Positions 16,645 through 25,428 are shown, numbered from the stretch's first letter. The stretch: DNA of 59,877 nucleotides from Nocardiopsis kunsanensis DSM 44524 (GCF_000340965.1 NZ_ANAY01000004.1:1-59877), one strand, 5' to 3'. The notes: generated by a model not told the origin, from the letters alone. Numbers and translations: made by a program.

Positions 16645-17919
16645 ATGTGGCACTCGCTCCAGCTCCAAGTGGTCACGCCCGTGTTCAACTCCGCCGGGGC
16701 TCAGGACACACCCCACCTGAACACCCCGCCGGAGATCCGAGTGCCCTCCCTGCGGGGTGGCATGCGCTTCTGGCTGCGGGCCATGGCAGCCAGGTACGTG
16801 GGCGATGACCCTCATCTTCTGAGGAAGGTGGAGAACAAGTGCCTGGGTTCCACGGAACGCTCCTCGTCCATCGCCATACGAATCTCCGGGAACCCGGAGC
16901 CGGCGTCCCAAGACCTGAGCACGTACATGTCCGAGGAAGAACAGACCTGGATCGGCTACCTCCTCGGACAGGCGTTCACGACCAAGGGCAAGCCGCACAC
17001 CAAGGCATACGTCCCGCCGAACCGAGAGTTCCAGATCAAGATCCGACGACAACACGGCGACGACGACGCCGTCACATGTGCGCTCGCAGCGCTCTGGCTC
17101 AACATCACCTACGGAGGGGTGGGCGCACGGGTCCGCCGCGGATTCGGCAGACTGCGGATCACCGACGCCGACATGACACTGGCGGGGTGGGACAGCGAGA
17201 CCATAAGGACCCCGCATCTCAACCACTACTTCGAGGCTGGACACACAGGACACATCGGGCTGGAGGGTCTGCCGCACAGATCCGTTGAAGCGCTCCATCG
17301 TGTGTGTGCTGAGGCGCGTGGCGAGGACCCGAAGGAGTTCCAGCTCCCCGGTCACAGGACGAAGTCGACCCTCTCCTCACTGGGCGAGAGCCACACGATC
17401 TCCGGCCTCAGCGCGCCCCTGTCGGCGAGCGGGTGGCAGGAGGCCCTTGCACGCACCGGCAAGGAGCTCCGGTATTTCCGAGCCCAGAGGGACGAGAAGC
17501 ACACGGAGAACGCTCGTGGTCCGCACATCAAGACCAAGGGCTGGAAGGACGTGATCTTGGGTGAGGGCCACGAAATGCCTCGGGCCGCCCTCGGCCTGCC
17601 GGTCGGGTACAAGGACGGCCGGGAAGTCAGGGCGTTCCGTGGACCGGCGCAAAACCCCGAGCAGCTTCGCCGCTCCTCCCCTCTGTGGATCCGTCCGATC
17701 GTCCAGGCAGAGCAGTGGCACCTGTTCTCCTTCGCTTTCCTCAACGAGTTCCTACCCGAGTCGGGGGGACCTCAGGGCGCGCGCGTGGGGTTGTTCAAGG
17801 AAGGCAAGCACAAAAAGAACATCACAGTGAAGAACGACGACATTCGGACCACCGCGAAGGAATGGACAGAGGAACTCGCGTGTAGGGCCGACGCTTTCTC
17901 GAACGGCAGGCCACAATGA
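16645..17919 (+). CDS. cmr1: Cmr1, type III-B RAMP subunit at crRNA 3' end
   Basis: The 424-aa Cas7-group protein caps the crRNA 3' end in Cmr complexes. The N-terminal VVTPVFNSAGAQD and RVPSLRGGMRFWLRAMAARY are the Cmr1 signature (T-P-x-F, then L-R-G-x-x-R-[FW]-W-R). GVGARVRRGFGRLRI (about 154-168) is the glycine-rich loop. AGAAAGG lies upstream of the ATG at 16645, four bases past the membrane-protein stop. It closes the operon, with pdxH starting 35 nt later, so its separation from the other cmr genes by two non-core genes shows that the insertion is inside the module. Confidence 0.92.
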   Translation: MWHSLQLQVVTPVFNSAGAQDTPHLNTPPEIRVPSLRGGMRFWLRAMAARYVGDDPHLLRKVENKCLGSTERSSSIAIRISGNPEPASQDLSTYMSEEEQTWIGYLLGQAFTTKGKPHTKAYVPPNREFQIKIRRQHGDDDAVTCALAALWLNITYGGVGARVRRGFGRLRITDADMTLAGWDSETIRTPHLNHYFEAGHTGHIGLEGLPHRSVEALHRVCAEARGEDPKEFQLPGHRTKSTLSSLGESHTISGLSAPLSASGWQEALARTGKELRYFRAQRDEKHTENARGPHIKTKGWKDVILGEGHEMPRAALGLPVGYKDGREVRAFRGPAQNPEQLRRSSPLWIRPIVQAEQWHLFSFAFLNEFLPESGGPQGARVGLFKEGKHKKNITVKNDDIRTTAKEWTEELACRADAFSNGRPQ

Positions 17920-17953
17920 ACCCACGACCTCAGCCGTCGGTGAAAATGGGCCC

Positions 17954-18622
17954 ATGACCAACGACGACAGCATCCGCGACCTCCTGCGGGGCCTTCCGGT
18001 CTTCGCCGCCGGGACGCCCGTGTTCGACCCGGACGCCGCGCCCGAGGATCCGCTCGACCTCTTCCGTTCCTGGTTCGCCGACGCCGTGGAGGCGGGGGTG
18101 CCCGAGCCGCACGCGATGGTGGTGTCCACCGCGGACGGGCGCGGGGTCCCGTCGGCGCGGGTGGTCATCTTGAAGGACCTCTCCTGGCGCGGATGGTGGT
18201 TCGCCACGACGACGACCTCCCGCAAAGGGCGGGAGCTGGAGCAGAACCAGGGTGCGGCGCTGACCTTCCACTGGAAGGAGCGGGGCCGCCAGGTACGCGT
18301 ACGGGGTGTGGCCGAGTACGCGGGCGCCGAGGCGAGCGCGGAGGACTTCCGCCGGCGCCCGCTGGAGTCGCGGGTGGCGGGGCTGCACGGGCGCCAGAGC
18401 GAACCGTTGGGTGAGCTCGGCGAGATCGACCGGGTGGCCGATGCCTCGCGCGAACACCTCGCACACGACCCGGGCCTGGCGCCGGACGACTGGGGCCTGT
18501 ACGTGGTGGTGCCGTACGAGGTCGAGTTCTGGCAGGGCGACCCGGACCGCCGGCACGTGCGGTTGCGCTACGAGCGCCCGGACGCCGACAGCACCTGGAA
18601 CCGCGGGCTCCTCTGGCCCTGA
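17954..18622 (+). CDS. pdxH: Pyridoxamine 5'-phosphate oxidase
   Basis: The 222-aa flavoenzyme oxidises pyridoxamine or pyridoxine 5'-phosphate to PLP. Landmarks are AMVVSTADGRGVPSARVVIL (FMN-binding strand), GWWFATTTTSRKGREL, the basic AALTFHWKERGRQVRVRG, and the C-terminal RLRYERPDADSTWNRGLLWP. The ending W..xRL.P is slightly altered (RGLLWP), so specificity could differ, but length and order match PdxH. It starts 35 nt after cmr1 with little visible ribosome site. It may be read through from the Cmr operon or have its own promoter. Confidence 0.9.
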   Translation: MTNDDSIRDLLRGLPVFAAGTPVFDPDAAPEDPLDLFRSWFADAVEAGVPEPHAMVVSTADGRGVPSARVVILKDLSWRGWWFATTTTSRKGRELEQNQGAALTFHWKERGRQVRVRGVAEYAGAEASAEDFRRRPLESRVAGLHGRQSEPLGELGEIDRVADASREHLAHDPGLAPDDWGLYVVVPYEVEFWQGDPDRRHVRLRYERPDADSTWNRGLLWP

Positions 18623-18639
18623 GGCGCGCGGAGCGCCTC
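18621..18639 (+). terminator. Short hairpin at the pdxH stop
   Basis: GAGGCGC (18621-18627) and GCGCCTC (18633-18639) form a 7-bp stem with a 5-nt loop overlapping the pdxH stop codon. No U-tract follows. Confidence 0.4.
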
Positions 18640-18680
18640 CCACCTCCGTCGACCGTTTCGCGGACGTTACGGTCCGCCCT

Positions 18681-18702
18681 CCCCGTGGCCCGGGCCACGG
18701 GG
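18681..18702 (+). promoter_or_regulatory. 22-bp perfect palindrome upstream of the AidB-like gene
   Basis: CCCCGTGGCCC and its exact reverse complement abut at 18681-18702, 63 nt before the start at 18765. TAGGAT at 18704-18709 resembles a -10 element, so the palindrome would occupy the -35 to spacer region as an operator could. It could also be part of a terminator. Confidence 0.4.
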
Positions 18703-18764
18703 ATAGGATTCCGGCACTTTCTCCCAGTACGTCCCACGCAGAACCAAGAAGGGCGGTAACCGCG

Positions 18765-20396
18765 ATGCCCCCGACCCACGAGGTGTTCAATCAGGCCGCG
18801 CCTCTCGGCGACCACTCGGCCGCCGAGGACCCCGCGCTCATCGAAGGGTTGCGCCGCGAAGGTGCGGGCTGGGCCGAGAACGAGGTCCGGGAAGTGGGCG
18901 AGGCGGCGGGCTCGGAGCGGGTGCGTTCCTGGGGCGAGTCGGCCAACACCTACACGCCGGTTCTGCACACCCACGACCGCTACGGGCACCGCGTGGACGA
19001 GGTGGAGTACCAGCCCGCCTACCACGTGCTCATGGAACAGGCCGTCGGGTACGGGATGCACGCGGCCCCCTGGGCGGATCCGCGTCCGGGCGCGCACGTG
19101 GCGCGTGCGGCCAAGTTCTACCTGTGGTCGCAGCCGGAGGCCGGGCACGGGTGCCCGATCTCGATGACCTACGCGGCGGTGCCGGCCCTGCGCCACTCCC
19201 CCGAGCTGGCCCAGCGCTACGAGCCGCTGTTGAGCGCTCGCGAGTACGACTTCGGTCTGCGCGCCCCCGACGGCAAGCGGGGGCTCGTCGCGGGCATGTC
19301 GATGACGGAGAAGCAGGGCGGCTCGGACGTACGCGCCAACACCACACGGGCGACGCCGACGTCGGAGGGCTTCCACCGCCTCACCGGGCACAAGTGGTTC
19401 ACCTCGGCACCGATGAGCGACTTCTTCCTGACGCTGGCGCAGGCGCCGGAGGGGTTGAGCTGTTTCCTGGTGCCGCGGGTGCTCCCGGACGGCAGCCGTA
19501 ACGCGCTCCACATCCAGCGGTTGAAGGACAAGCTCGGCAACCGTTCCAACGCCTCGGCGGAGCTGGAGTACGACGGCGCGGTCGCGCACATGGTGGGCGA
19601 GCCGGGCCGGGGTGTGCGCACCATCATCGAGATGGTCAACTGCACCCGGTTGGACTGTGTGATCGGTTCGGCGGGCGGGATGCGTGCGGCGGTCACGTAC
19701 GCGCTGCACCACGCCGAGCACCGGCAGAGCTTCGGCAAGCGCCTGGTGGAGCAGCCGTTGATGCGCAACGTGCTGGCCGACCTGGCGTTGGAGTCGGAGG
19801 CGGCCACGGCGTTGATGACCCGTCTGGCCGGGTCGGTGGACCGCTCGGTGCGCGGCGACGAGGCGGAGACGGCCTTCCGGCGCCTGGGTGTGGCCGTGGG
19901 CAAGTTCTGGGTGACCAAGCGCCAGCCGGCGCACGCGGCCGAGGCTCTGGAGTGCCTGGGCGGCAACGGGTACGTGGAGGAGTCGGGGATGCCGCGGCTG
20001 TTCCGGGACTCGCCGCTCAACTCCATCTGGGAGGGTTCGGGCAACGTGGCCGCTCTGGACGTGTTGCGGGCCATGGGGCGCAGCCCGGAGGCGGTGGAGG
20101 CGTTCATGGGCGAGCTGGCCGCTGCCCGGGGGGTGGACGAGCACTACGACGCGGCGGTCGGGCAGTTGGAGAAGAGCCTGGGCGATCTGGACGAGATCGA
20201 GTACCGGGCGCGGTCGGTCGTGGAGCTGATGGCGGTGACGCTGCAGTCGTCGGTGCTGCTGCGGTATGCGCCGACGCCGGTGGCGGAGGCCTTCACGGTC
20301 TCGCGTCTGGGCGGGGGCTCGGGCCGGGTGTTCGGCACCCTGCCGCGGGAGGTCGACACGGAGCTGATCCTGGACCGGGCCCGGCCGAGCCGTTGA
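18765..20396 (+). CDS. AidB-like acyl-CoA dehydrogenase family protein
   Basis: At 543 aa it is the size of AidB, longer than ordinary acyl-CoA dehydrogenases. FAD-site motifs are GLVAGMSMTEKQGGSDVRAN and FRDSPLNSIWEGSGNVAAL. The N-terminal half with YGMHAAPWADPRPGAH is also AidB-like, and the C-terminal extra helical domain is present. In E. coli AidB is an alkylation-response protein binding DNA, and in other bacteria its role is unclear. GAAGGGCGG lies upstream of the ATG. A palindrome and -10-like box precede it. Confidence 0.85.
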   Translation: MPPTHEVFNQAAPLGDHSAAEDPALIEGLRREGAGWAENEVREVGEAAGSERVRSWGESANTYTPVLHTHDRYGHRVDEVEYQPAYHVLMEQAVGYGMHAAPWADPRPGAHVARAAKFYLWSQPEAGHGCPISMTYAAVPALRHSPELAQRYEPLLSAREYDFGLRAPDGKRGLVAGMSMTEKQGGSDVRANTTRATPTSEGFHRLTGHKWFTSAPMSDFFLTLAQAPEGLSCFLVPRVLPDGSRNALHIQRLKDKLGNRSNASAELEYDGAVAHMVGEPGRGVRTIIEMVNCTRLDCVIGSAGGMRAAVTYALHHAEHRQSFGKRLVEQPLMRNVLADLALESEAATALMTRLAGSVDRSVRGDEAETAFRRLGVAVGKFWVTKRQPAHAAEALECLGGNGYVEESGMPRLFRDSPLNSIWEGSGNVAALDVLRAMGRSPEAVEAFMGELAAARGVDEHYDAAVGQLEKSLGDLDEIEYRARSVVELMAVTLQSSVLLRYAPTPVAEAFTVSRLGGGSGRVFGTLPREVDTELILDRARPSR

Positions 20397-20423
20397 CGCC
20401 GGGGCCGGGAGGTTGATTGCGGT

Positions 20424-20466
20424 CCGGGCCGCCGGGACCGTTTCGGGACCGGGGCCCGGCCTTTTT
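20424..20466 (+). terminator. Rho-independent terminator after the AidB-like gene
   Basis: CCGGGCC (20424-20430) pairs with GGCCCGG (20453-20459) around a GC-rich loop and is followed by CCTTTTT (20460-20466). The position 28 nt after the stop fits an intrinsic terminator. Confidence 0.6.
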
Positions 20467-20525
20467 GTCACCGATGCCCCGTTTTCTTTCTCTTGTGAGC
20501 CAACACCCCTCTGGCAGTTCTTTAT

Positions 20526-20542
20526 ACCGACAATCGGTACCG
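20526..20542 (+). promoter_or_regulatory. Overlapping palindromes in the glgX promoter region
   Basis: ACCGA-CAA-TCGGT (20526-20538) overlaps CGGTACCG (20535-20542) within an unusually AT-rich stretch of about 150 nt upstream of glgX. This is a plausible promoter and operator area. No cognate regulator can be named. Confidence 0.35.
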
Positions 20543-20636
20543 AATTTTCCGCTGCGGGACGACCCAAAAATGATCATCGCGCCAGGTCGGCATACTTCGG
20601 CTTAGGCAGCGGAAGGAACCAGTCGTCCACTTGCCC

Positions 20637-22823
20637 ATGCCCGAGAGGGCTCCGAGACTCAAGAGACTGACGACGCCTATGGTGGAAGTCTGGCCCGGCA
20701 ACTCCTATCCGCTGGGTGCGACCTACGACGGTACCGGCACCAATTTCTCGCTCTTCTCCGAGGCCGCCGAACGGGTGGATCTGTGCCTGTTCGACGACGC
20801 GGGGCGCGAGACCCGTGTCCCACTGACCGAGTACGACGGTTTTGTCTGGCACGGGTATCTGCCAGGGATCGGACCGGGGCAACTGTACGGGTACAGGGTG
20901 CACGGCCCCTACGCGCCCGAGCACGGCCTGCGCTGCAACCCGAACAAACTGTTGACCGACCCTTACGCGAAGGCACTGAACGGCAATCTGGCCTGGCACG
21001 AATCGCTTTTCAGTTACCATTTCTCCGATCCCGACCGCAAGAACACCGCCGACAGCGCCCAGTACGTGCCCAAGTGCGTGGTGGTCAGCCCGTTCTTCGA
21101 CTGGGGCAACGAGTCCCGGCCGCGCACCCCGTACCACCAGACGGTGATCTACGAGACGCACCTGCGCGGTCTGACGATGCAACATCCGAGCGTTCCCGAA
21201 CACCAGCGGGGCACGTATTCGGGACTGGCCCACCCGGCGGTGATCGATTACCTCACGTCCTTGGGGGTCACCGCGGTGGAACTGATGCCGGTGCACCATT
21301 TCGTCCCCGAGCACGCCATGGTGGCGCGCGGCCTGACCAATTACTGGGGTTACAACACACTGTCCTTCCTGGCTCCGCACAGCGGTTACGCGGCGCTGGG
21401 TTCACACGGCCAGCAGGTCCAGGAGTTCAAGGCGATGGTGCGGTCACTGCACGAGGCCGGCATCGAAGTGCTCCTGGACGTGGTCTACAACCACACCGCC
21501 GAGGGCGACCACATGGGACCGACCCTGTCACTGCGGGGTATCGACAACCTGAGCTACTACCGGGTCGCGGACGAGGACCAGCGCTACTACCTGGACTACA
21601 CGGGCTGCGGGAACAGCCTGAACGTGCGCCACCCGCACTCGTTGCAACTCATCATGGACTCCTTGCGTTACTGGGTGCTGGAGATGCACGTGGACGGGTT
21701 CCGTTTCGACCTGGCCTCGGCGCTGGCCCGGGAGTTCCACGACGTGGACCGGTTGAGCACGTTCTTCGACATCGTCCAGCAGGACCCGGTCATCTCCCAG
21801 GTCAAACTCATCGCCGAACCGTGGGACGTGGGACCGGGCGGGTACCAGGTCGGCAACTTCCCCCCGCTGTGGACCGAGTGGAACGGCAAGTACCGGGACA
21901 CGGTGCGCGACTACTGGCGGGGGCACGCGGTCGTGGGCGAGCTGGCCTCGCGCCTGGCGGGCTCCAGCGACCTGTACCAGGACGACGGCCGCCGCCCGAT
22001 GGCATCGATCAACTTCATCACGTGCCACGACGGGTTCACGCTGGCCGACCTGGTCTCCTACAACCACAAGCACAACGAGGCCAACGGGGAGGAGAACCGG
22101 GACGGGACCGACGACAACCGTTCCTGGAACCACGGGGTGGAGGGGCCCACCCGCGACCCGGCGGTGCTGGCTCTGCGCCGGCGCCAGGTCCGCAACCACC
22201 TGACCACGCTCTTCCTGTCCCAGGGCGTGGTGATGCTCTCGCACGGCGACGAGATCGGCCGCACCCAGGGCGGTAACAACAACGCCTACTGCCAGGACAA
22301 CGAGATCGCGTGGGTGGACTGGTCGGACCTCGGCCCGGACGGTGACGGGGCCGGCGACGACCTGCTGGGATACGTACGTGAGCTCTCCCGGTTGCGGCAC
22401 GAGCACCCGGTCTTCCGCCGCCGCCGGTTCTTCCGGGGCGGCCCGGTGGAGGGAGCCGCCACCGGGGAGGACGGGCTGCCCGACATCGCCTGGCTGCGCC
22501 CGGACGGCAAACCGATGACGGGCGGGGACTGGGAGCACGCCGGCCACGCCCTGGGGGCCTTCCTCAACGGTGATGCGATCTCCGAGCCGGACCGGCGCGG
22601 ACGGCGTATCCGGGGCCACTCGTTCCTCATGCTGTTCAACAGTGGGGCGGAAGCGGTCGACTTCACGCTGCCGGGCACCGAGTACGGCGACGCGTGGGAG
22701 ACGGTGCTGGACACAGCCGAGCCGGACGTGGCGGGACGCCCCCACGTGCCGGCGTCGGGCCCCGTGCGGGTCATCGACCGGGCCCTGGTGCTGCTGCGGC
22801 GGGTCTCGCACCGCGGTGGCTGA
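20637..22823 (+). CDS. glgX: Glycogen debranching enzyme GlgX (GH13)
   Basis: The roughly 728-aa enzyme hydrolyses alpha-1,6 branches left by glycogen phosphorylase. An N-terminal CBM48-like domain (WPGNSYPLGATYDGTGTNFS) precedes the TIM barrel. GH13 regions are visible as DVVYNHTAEG, DGFRFDLASALA (nucleophile Asp), LIAEPWDVG (acid/base Glu) and FITCHDGFTLADLVSYN (third acid with His). A C-terminal beta domain follows. The start is uncertain: the ATG at 20637 is given, TTG at 20631 is just upstream, and ATG at 20679 (MVEVWPGN) would suit short homologues. It is transcribed alone, between two hairpins. Confidence 0.93.
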   Translation: MPERAPRLKRLTTPMVEVWPGNSYPLGATYDGTGTNFSLFSEAAERVDLCLFDDAGRETRVPLTEYDGFVWHGYLPGIGPGQLYGYRVHGPYAPEHGLRCNPNKLLTDPYAKALNGNLAWHESLFSYHFSDPDRKNTADSAQYVPKCVVVSPFFDWGNESRPRTPYHQTVIYETHLRGLTMQHPSVPEHQRGTYSGLAHPAVIDYLTSLGVTAVELMPVHHFVPEHAMVARGLTNYWGYNTLSFLAPHSGYAALGSHGQQVQEFKAMVRSLHEAGIEVLLDVVYNHTAEGDHMGPTLSLRGIDNLSYYRVADEDQRYYLDYTGCGNSLNVRHPHSLQLIMDSLRYWVLEMHVDGFRFDLASALAREFHDVDRLSTFFDIVQQDPVISQVKLIAEPWDVGPGGYQVGNFPPLWTEWNGKYRDTVRDYWRGHAVVGELASRLAGSSDLYQDDGRRPMASINFITCHDGFTLADLVSYNHKHNEANGEENRDGTDDNRSWNHGVEGPTRDPAVLALRRRQVRNHLTTLFLSQGVVMLSHGDEIGRTQGGNNNAYCQDNEIAWVDWSDLGPDGDGAGDDLLGYVRELSRLRHEHPVFRRRRFFRGGPVEGAATGEDGLPDIAWLRPDGKPMTGGDWEHAGHALGAFLNGDAISEPDRRGRRIRGHSFLMLFNSGAEAVDFTLPGTEYGDAWETVLDTAEPDVAGRPHVPASGPVRVIDRALVLLRRVSHRGG

Positions 22824-22834
22824 CCCCACAGCGC

Positions 22835-22864
22835 GGCGGGGCGGGGAACCGCCCCCTCCCCGCC
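22835..22864 (+). terminator. GC hairpin after glgX
   Basis: GGCGGGG (22835-22841) pairs with CCCCGCC (22858-22864), and an inner GGGG/CCCC can extend the stem. It begins 12 nt after the glgX stop and has no U-tract. Confidence 0.5.
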
Positions 22865-22895
22865 GTACCGGCCCGGGGCCCTAACCTTGGTGACC

Positions 22896-23696
22896 ATGGC
22901 GAACAGCACCGGCGCGGCGGCGCCCTCAGCGATCAGCTTCCGTGAACTCCTGCCCGATCCCGGGGCGTCCGGGGTGGTCCCGGAGGAGGCCTACGCGTAC
23001 CCGGCCGGCCTGGACCGGCCCTGGGTGCGGGCGAACATGGTCGCCAGCGCCGACGGCGGAGCGGTGGGTACCACCGGCAGCAGCCGGGACCTGTCCGGTC
23101 CGGCCGACCGGCGCCTCCTGGGCATCCTGCGGGGACTGTGCGACGTCGTGGTGGTGGGTGCGCACACCGCCCGGGTGGAGAACTACGGTCCGGTGCGGCC
23201 GCGCCCGGCCTGGGAGCATCTGCGGTCGGGCCGTCCGGCGAGTCCGCGGGTGGCGGTGGTCTCGAGGTCGTTGGACGTGCCCGAGGCTCTGTTGACGGAG
23301 GCGCCCGAGGACGCGCGCACACTGGTGCTGACCACGGACCGGGCCCCGGCCGACCGCCGCGCTCGGGCGGCCGAGCACGCCGATGTGGTGGTGGTCGAGG
23401 GCGCCTCGGTGACACCGGTGCACGTGATCGAGGCGTTGGCCGAACGGGGGCTGTACCGGGTGCTGACCGAGGGGGGTCCGCATCTGCTGGCGGAATTCGT
23501 GGCGGCCGGCCTGTTGGACGAGCTGTGCCTGACCACGAGCCCGTTCCTCCTCGGGTCGGGTCCGCCCCGCGTCGTGGCCGGCGGCCCCGGGACTCCGGGG
23601 GCGCCCGAGCACGGCTCGCCCCGGAGCACCCCTGTGCGCCTGGCACGTCTGCTGGAGTCCGACGGCAACCTCTTCGCTCGTTACCTGCGGGATTGA
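22896..23696 (+). CDS. RibD C-terminal domain pyrimidine reductase family protein
   Basis: The 266-aa protein belongs to the DHFR-like RibD-C reductase fold. WVRANMVASADGGAVG is the first strand and NADPH loop, GILRGLCDVVVVGAHTARVENYG the second, and RVLTEGGPHLLAEFVAAGLLDEL the conserved G-G-P-x-L region. No N-terminal deaminase domain is fused, so if it acts in riboflavin synthesis it would need a separate deaminase. Many stand-alone members have other or unknown NADPH-dependent roles. The ATG at 22896 is preferred over the upstream TTG and GTG. Confidence 0.8.
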   Translation: MANSTGAAAPSAISFRELLPDPGASGVVPEEAYAYPAGLDRPWVRANMVASADGGAVGTTGSSRDLSGPADRRLLGILRGLCDVVVVGAHTARVENYGPVRPRPAWEHLRSGRPASPRVAVVSRSLDVPEALLTEAPEDARTLVLTTDRAPADRRARAAEHADVVVVEGASVTPVHVIEALAERGLYRVLTEGGPHLLAEFVAAGLLDELCLTTSPFLLGSGPPRVVAGGPGTPGAPEHGSPRSTPVRLARLLESDGNLFARYLRD

Positions 23697-23871
23697 CGGG
23701 GCGGGGGCGGGATCCCTGTAACCGGTCGGTTTCGGCCACCCCACAACGACGCATGAACGTCCCCGCAACCGGACATACCCGATGTGTGCCTTGATGGACA
23801 ACACCGCGACTGCACACATCAGTGTTGACGGGGCTTATCGGCTTGGCCCCCCGGCCGAGAGGATGAACGTA

Positions 23872-24651
23872 GTGCCGACGTCCGAAAACGGGTCCCCTCC
23901 GGTCTACCGTGAGATAGCCGAGGAGATGCGCGCCCTGATCCGCTCCGGGCAGTACGCCGACGGCGACCGTCTCCCCGGGGAGAACACGATCATGGAGAGG
24001 CACGGTGTCGCCAGGGCCACGGCCCGCCAAGCGCTCTCCGTCCTGACCAACGAGGGCCTGGCCGTGGCCGTCCGCGGGTCGGGTATCTACGTACGCCTGT
24101 TCCGTCCCGTACGAAGACACGGGGCCCGGCGCCTGTCGAAGGAGCTGTGGGGCAACGGACGGGCGATCTGGCAGACCGACGGCGCCGACCGGGCCTACCG
24201 GGTCGACGGCCTGCGGGTGGAGGAGACCGCAGCCAGGGAGCACGTGGCGCGTGTGCTGGGCCTGGAGGAGGGAGCGGGTGTCCTGCGGCGCTCCCGGAGG
24301 TACCTCGTGGAGGACCGCCCGGTGCAGACGGCGGTGTCCTTCTTCTCCCTGTCCTTGATGGCCGAGCACGCCGACCACCCCGCGGCGAGGAGCATCCGCT
24401 CGCACGACAGCGGCCCGGGAGGGGTCTATGCACGTCTGTCGGAGCTGGGGCTGGCGCCGGTGCACTTCACCGAGGAGATCCGGGTACGGATGCCCGCCCC
24501 GGAGGAGCTCCGGGAACTGCACCTGGCGGCGGGGACCCCGGTACTGGAGGTGGCGCGCACGGCGTTGGCCGCCGGCAACCGCCCGGTGGAGTTCAACCAG
24601 ATCACGATGGACGGTTCTGCCTACGTCCTCCAGTACGACTTCGAGGCCTGA
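23872..24651 (+). CDS. GntR/HutC-family transcriptional regulator with UTRA domain
   Basis: The 259-aa protein has an N-terminal winged helix-turn-helix (PPVYREIAEEMRALIRSGQY, then RLPGENTIMERHGVARATAR) and a C-terminal UTRA ligand-binding domain ending EFNQITMDGSAYVLQYDFE. The GTG at 23872 is chosen because GAGAGGA ends about 8 nt upstream. The ATG at 23863 would sit directly on that site. UTRA ligands are usually small metabolites or sugars; nothing here identifies this one. No obvious target operon is adjacent, so it may regulate itself or distant genes. Confidence 0.82.
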   Translation: MPTSENGSPPVYREIAEEMRALIRSGQYADGDRLPGENTIMERHGVARATARQALSVLTNEGLAVAVRGSGIYVRLFRPVRRHGARRLSKELWGNGRAIWQTDGADRAYRVDGLRVEETAAREHVARVLGLEEGAGVLRRSRRYLVEDRPVQTAVSFFSLSLMAEHADHPAARSIRSHDSGPGGVYARLSELGLAPVHFTEEIRVRMPAPEELRELHLAAGTPVLEVARTALAAGNRPVEFNQITMDGSAYVLQYDFEA

Positions 24652-24713
24652 ACGGCCGGGCCGAGGGCGGCCGGGCCCCGGCACCGGCTGTCCTCGGCCC
24701 GGCACGCAGGACG

Positions 24714-24767
24714 ACGGCGCCCGGGGACCGAGTGCACCGAAGAGTGCTGTCGGTCCCCGGGCGCCGT
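24714..24767. terminator. Bidirectional terminator between convergent genes
   Basis: Arms of 18 perfect base pairs (ACGGCGCCCGGGGACCGA at 24714-24731 with its complement at 24750-24767) enclose an 18-nt loop. The hairpin lies between the GntR gene (+) and the membrane protein gene (-) and can serve both. Confidence 0.75.
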
Positions 24768-24791
24768 CCTCACGGTCCGTTCCTGCCGGGA

Positions 24792-25226
24792 TTACGGGTG
24801 CCGTCTCCTTCTGGAGGCGAACACCAGATACGCCATCGACAGGACTGCGAACCCGACAGCCAGGGATCCGACCGCCGCGAAGACCATGCTGTTCTCCGCG
24901 GTCATCAACCACCCGGCCACCCCGATGCCCAGGACGAGCGCGACGACCAGGGCCGCGACGGCGATGACCGTCATCAGCCCGAGGAGTCGGCGGTCGCCGA
25001 GGGGTTCGGGGCGTACGTGGTCGATTCGGGCGGTCGTGGTCCTGGCACTGAGTTCTGCCGCCCAGCGCAGTTCCCGTCCCGCGGTGGCCGTGCCGTCGGC
25101 GACGGCACGGGCCCGGGTGCGCGCGCCCGTGGTGGCTTCTTCGAGCAACCACAGTCCGTATCGGATCCGGCCTACGCGCAGCGGCTGTTTTGTCACTCCT
25201 AGTGGTCGTTGAACTGTTGCGGCCAT
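24792..25226 (-). CDS. Small membrane protein of unknown function
   Basis: The 144-aa protein has a basic N-terminal half (RIRYGLWLLEEATTGARTRAR) and two adjacent hydrophobic segments, LLGLMTVIAVAALVVALVLG (about 81-100) and VFAAVGSLAVGFAVLSMAYL, followed by a basic RRRRHP tail. This gives a helical hairpin with both ends in the cytoplasm. I do not recognise a family. It converges on the GntR regulator and is divergent from msrB. Confidence 0.6.
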   Translation of the reverse strand: MAATVQRPLGVTKQPLRVGRIRYGLWLLEEATTGARTRARAVADGTATAGRELRWAAELSARTTTARIDHVRPEPLGDRRLLGLMTVIAVAALVVALVLGIGVAGWLMTAENSMVFAAVGSLAVGFAVLSMAYLVFASRRRRHP

Positions 25227-25428
25227 GCCACCTGCCTCAGTGATCCGCTGAACACTGACCTCTGCCCTGCACCTACCCGCCGCTTTGGGGACTGAACGTG
25301 GTCAAGGGTGAAGTTAGGCTTATGTAGCATCTAAGACCGATTTATCTTCCTCTGTGGCACTTGGGCCCGATTTGCGCCGTCGGAAGTCGTGGCAGCATTC
25401 GCACACGTTTCCGGGTAGCGTCGTGTCC

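Noticed and set aside
22933..25152. 739-aa minus-strand open frame across three genes
   Set aside because: It spans intergenic DNA and two real plus-strand genes, with Pro/Arg-rich composition typical of a non-coding frame.
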